64,000 nucleotides of DNA, taken from assembly GCF_003626915.1 (NCBI RefSeq), contig NZ_CP032570.1, forward strand, positions 1,612,001 to 1,676,000, read 5' to 3'. The stretch's first letter is position 1. The number at the start of each line of letters is the position of its first letter. The notes below the pieces were generated by a model. It searched no databases and had not been told where the DNA came from. It saw nothing but the letters and a program-made list of their open reading frames with translations. Below, in pieces: positions 63,502 through 64,000 of this stretch. Origin of the DNA: Tsuneonella amylolytica. Its GTDB lineage: Bacteria; Pseudomonadota; Alphaproteobacteria; Sphingomonadales; Sphingomonadaceae. Both the position numbers and the translations under genes were made by a program.

Positions 63502-64000
63502 CAGTTCTCAGGCACCTCGCCCACCGCATCGGTGCGCGCGGCGCGCCAGTCCTGCAACCGCTGCGACAGGCCTGCGTCCGACAGCGCGAGGATCGCCGCG
63601 GCGAGCAGGCCCGCATTCGTCGCGCCGGGCTCTCCGATCGCCAGCGTCCCGGTGGGAATGCCGGCGGGCATCTGCACGATCGACAGCAGGCTATCCATGC
63701 CCGAAAGCGCCTTCGACTGAACCGGAACGCCCAGCACCGGCAGGTGGGTGAGCGCGGCGATCATGCCGGGCAGGTGCGCCGCTCCGCCCGCCCCCGCGAT
63801 GACGACCTGGAACCCCTCGCCCGCCGCGCCCTTACCGAACGCGTGCAGGCGGTCGGGCGTGCGGTGGGCCGAGACGATCCGCGCCTCACAGGCGATGCCC
63901 AGCTCGTCCAGCACTTCGGCGGCGCGCTTCATCGTGGGCCAATCGGACTGGCTGCCCATGACGATGGCGACCTTCGCGGGCCCGCTTGCCTGACCGGATG
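63501..64000 (-). CDS. purE: N5-CAIR mutase (purE), 5' end cut by the window
   Basis: Converts N5-CAIR to CAIR, the step after PurK. The visible ~166 residues contain [22 protein letters not shown] and [11 protein letters not shown], the substrate-binding blocks. In-frame codons ([13 protein letters not shown]) precede the first visible Met at 63959 without a start codon, so the true start lies just past the window end. First known gene of the minus-strand purE-to-DUF3035 operon. Confidence 0.96.
   Translation of the reverse strand, partial: SGQASGPAKVAIVMGSQSDWPTMKRAAEVLDELGIACEARIVSAHRTPDRLHAFGKGAAGEGFQVVIAGAGGAAHLPGMIAALTHLPVLGVPVQSKALSGMDSLLSIVQMPAGIPTGTLAIGEPGATNAGLLAAAILALSDAGLSQRLQDWRAARTDAVGEVPEN

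Overview
The window is a high-GC, gene-dense bacterial chromosome segment without rRNA, prophage, insertion sequence or CRISPR array. The gene set (ZnuD-type and sphingomonad-type TonB-dependent receptors, a short PutA, the rpe / heparinase-like / purH order, DUF3035 next to lspA, many GTG starts and 1-4 base gene overlaps) points to an alphaproteobacterium of the order Sphingomonadales, probably Erythrobacteraceae-like. This placement rests on gene content recalled from family knowledge, not on a search.

Layout. 1-4.8 kb: end of argB, yggT, folD, a lipoprotein and marC on the plus strand, then a LON-domain protein and a thioredoxin/TPR (CnoX-like) protein on the minus strand. 4.9-7.4 kb: tRNA-Gly and a histidine-rich ZnuD-type receptor. 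7.4-19.6 kb: DoxX, a saccharopine-dehydrogenase-like oxidoreductase, dcd, a second TonB-dependent receptor facing a TetR regulator across a strong palindrome, putA, an acyl-CoA synthetase and an M20 amidohydrolase. 19.7-21.6 kb: a diacylglycerol kinase coupled to a protein that resembles mitochondrial Tam41 (CDP-DAG synthase). 22.3-30.2 kb: rpe, heparinase-like, purH, a 49-residue membrane peptide with msrA, a Zur-type Fur regulator, dxs, and an AT-rich patch with an orphan membrane protein. 30.4-36.7 kb: NnrU, FKBP, two exported amidohydrolases (one without its metal-binding histidines), a POT peptide transporter and a GntR regulator. 36.8-42 kb: ihfB, tRNA-Leu, a double PilZ protein, and a glycosylation-like trio (UGM-like flavoprotein, GtrA, GT-C-like membrane enzyme). 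42-48.7 kb: an RND efflux pair with an unusual permease, DUF445 and GNAT. 48.7-56.1 kb: a TonB-C-like protein, etfA/etfB, GFA, sucC, a CysQ-like phosphatase, an OmpA-like lipoprotein with a clear terminator, and a CNNM/CBS protein. 56.1-64 kb: a tightly packed minus-strand operon, purE-purK-folA-ribF-GDPD-ileS-lspA-DUF3035.

How genes fit together. Zur (27.5 kb) and the ZnuD-type receptor (5.2 kb) form a plausible zinc-uptake circuit. The POT transporter and exported amidohydrolases look like peptide scavenging. DAG kinase plus the Tam41-like protein would convert diacylglycerol to CDP-diacylglycerol in two steps. ileS and lspA pair as in many bacteria. The most novel signals are the Tam41-like gene, the palindromic repeat inserted in frame in ileS, the RND permease with two extra membrane segments, and the metal-site-less amidohydrolase beside its intact paralogue.

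No gene-free stretch exceeds 300 bases. The larger gaps (4760-4940, 5016-5239, 12846-12969, 22096-22325, 30241-30420, 36085-36315, 41981-42148) are covered by regulatory or small-ORF entries where something could be seen; nothing convincing was found in 4760-4940 or 22096-22325.
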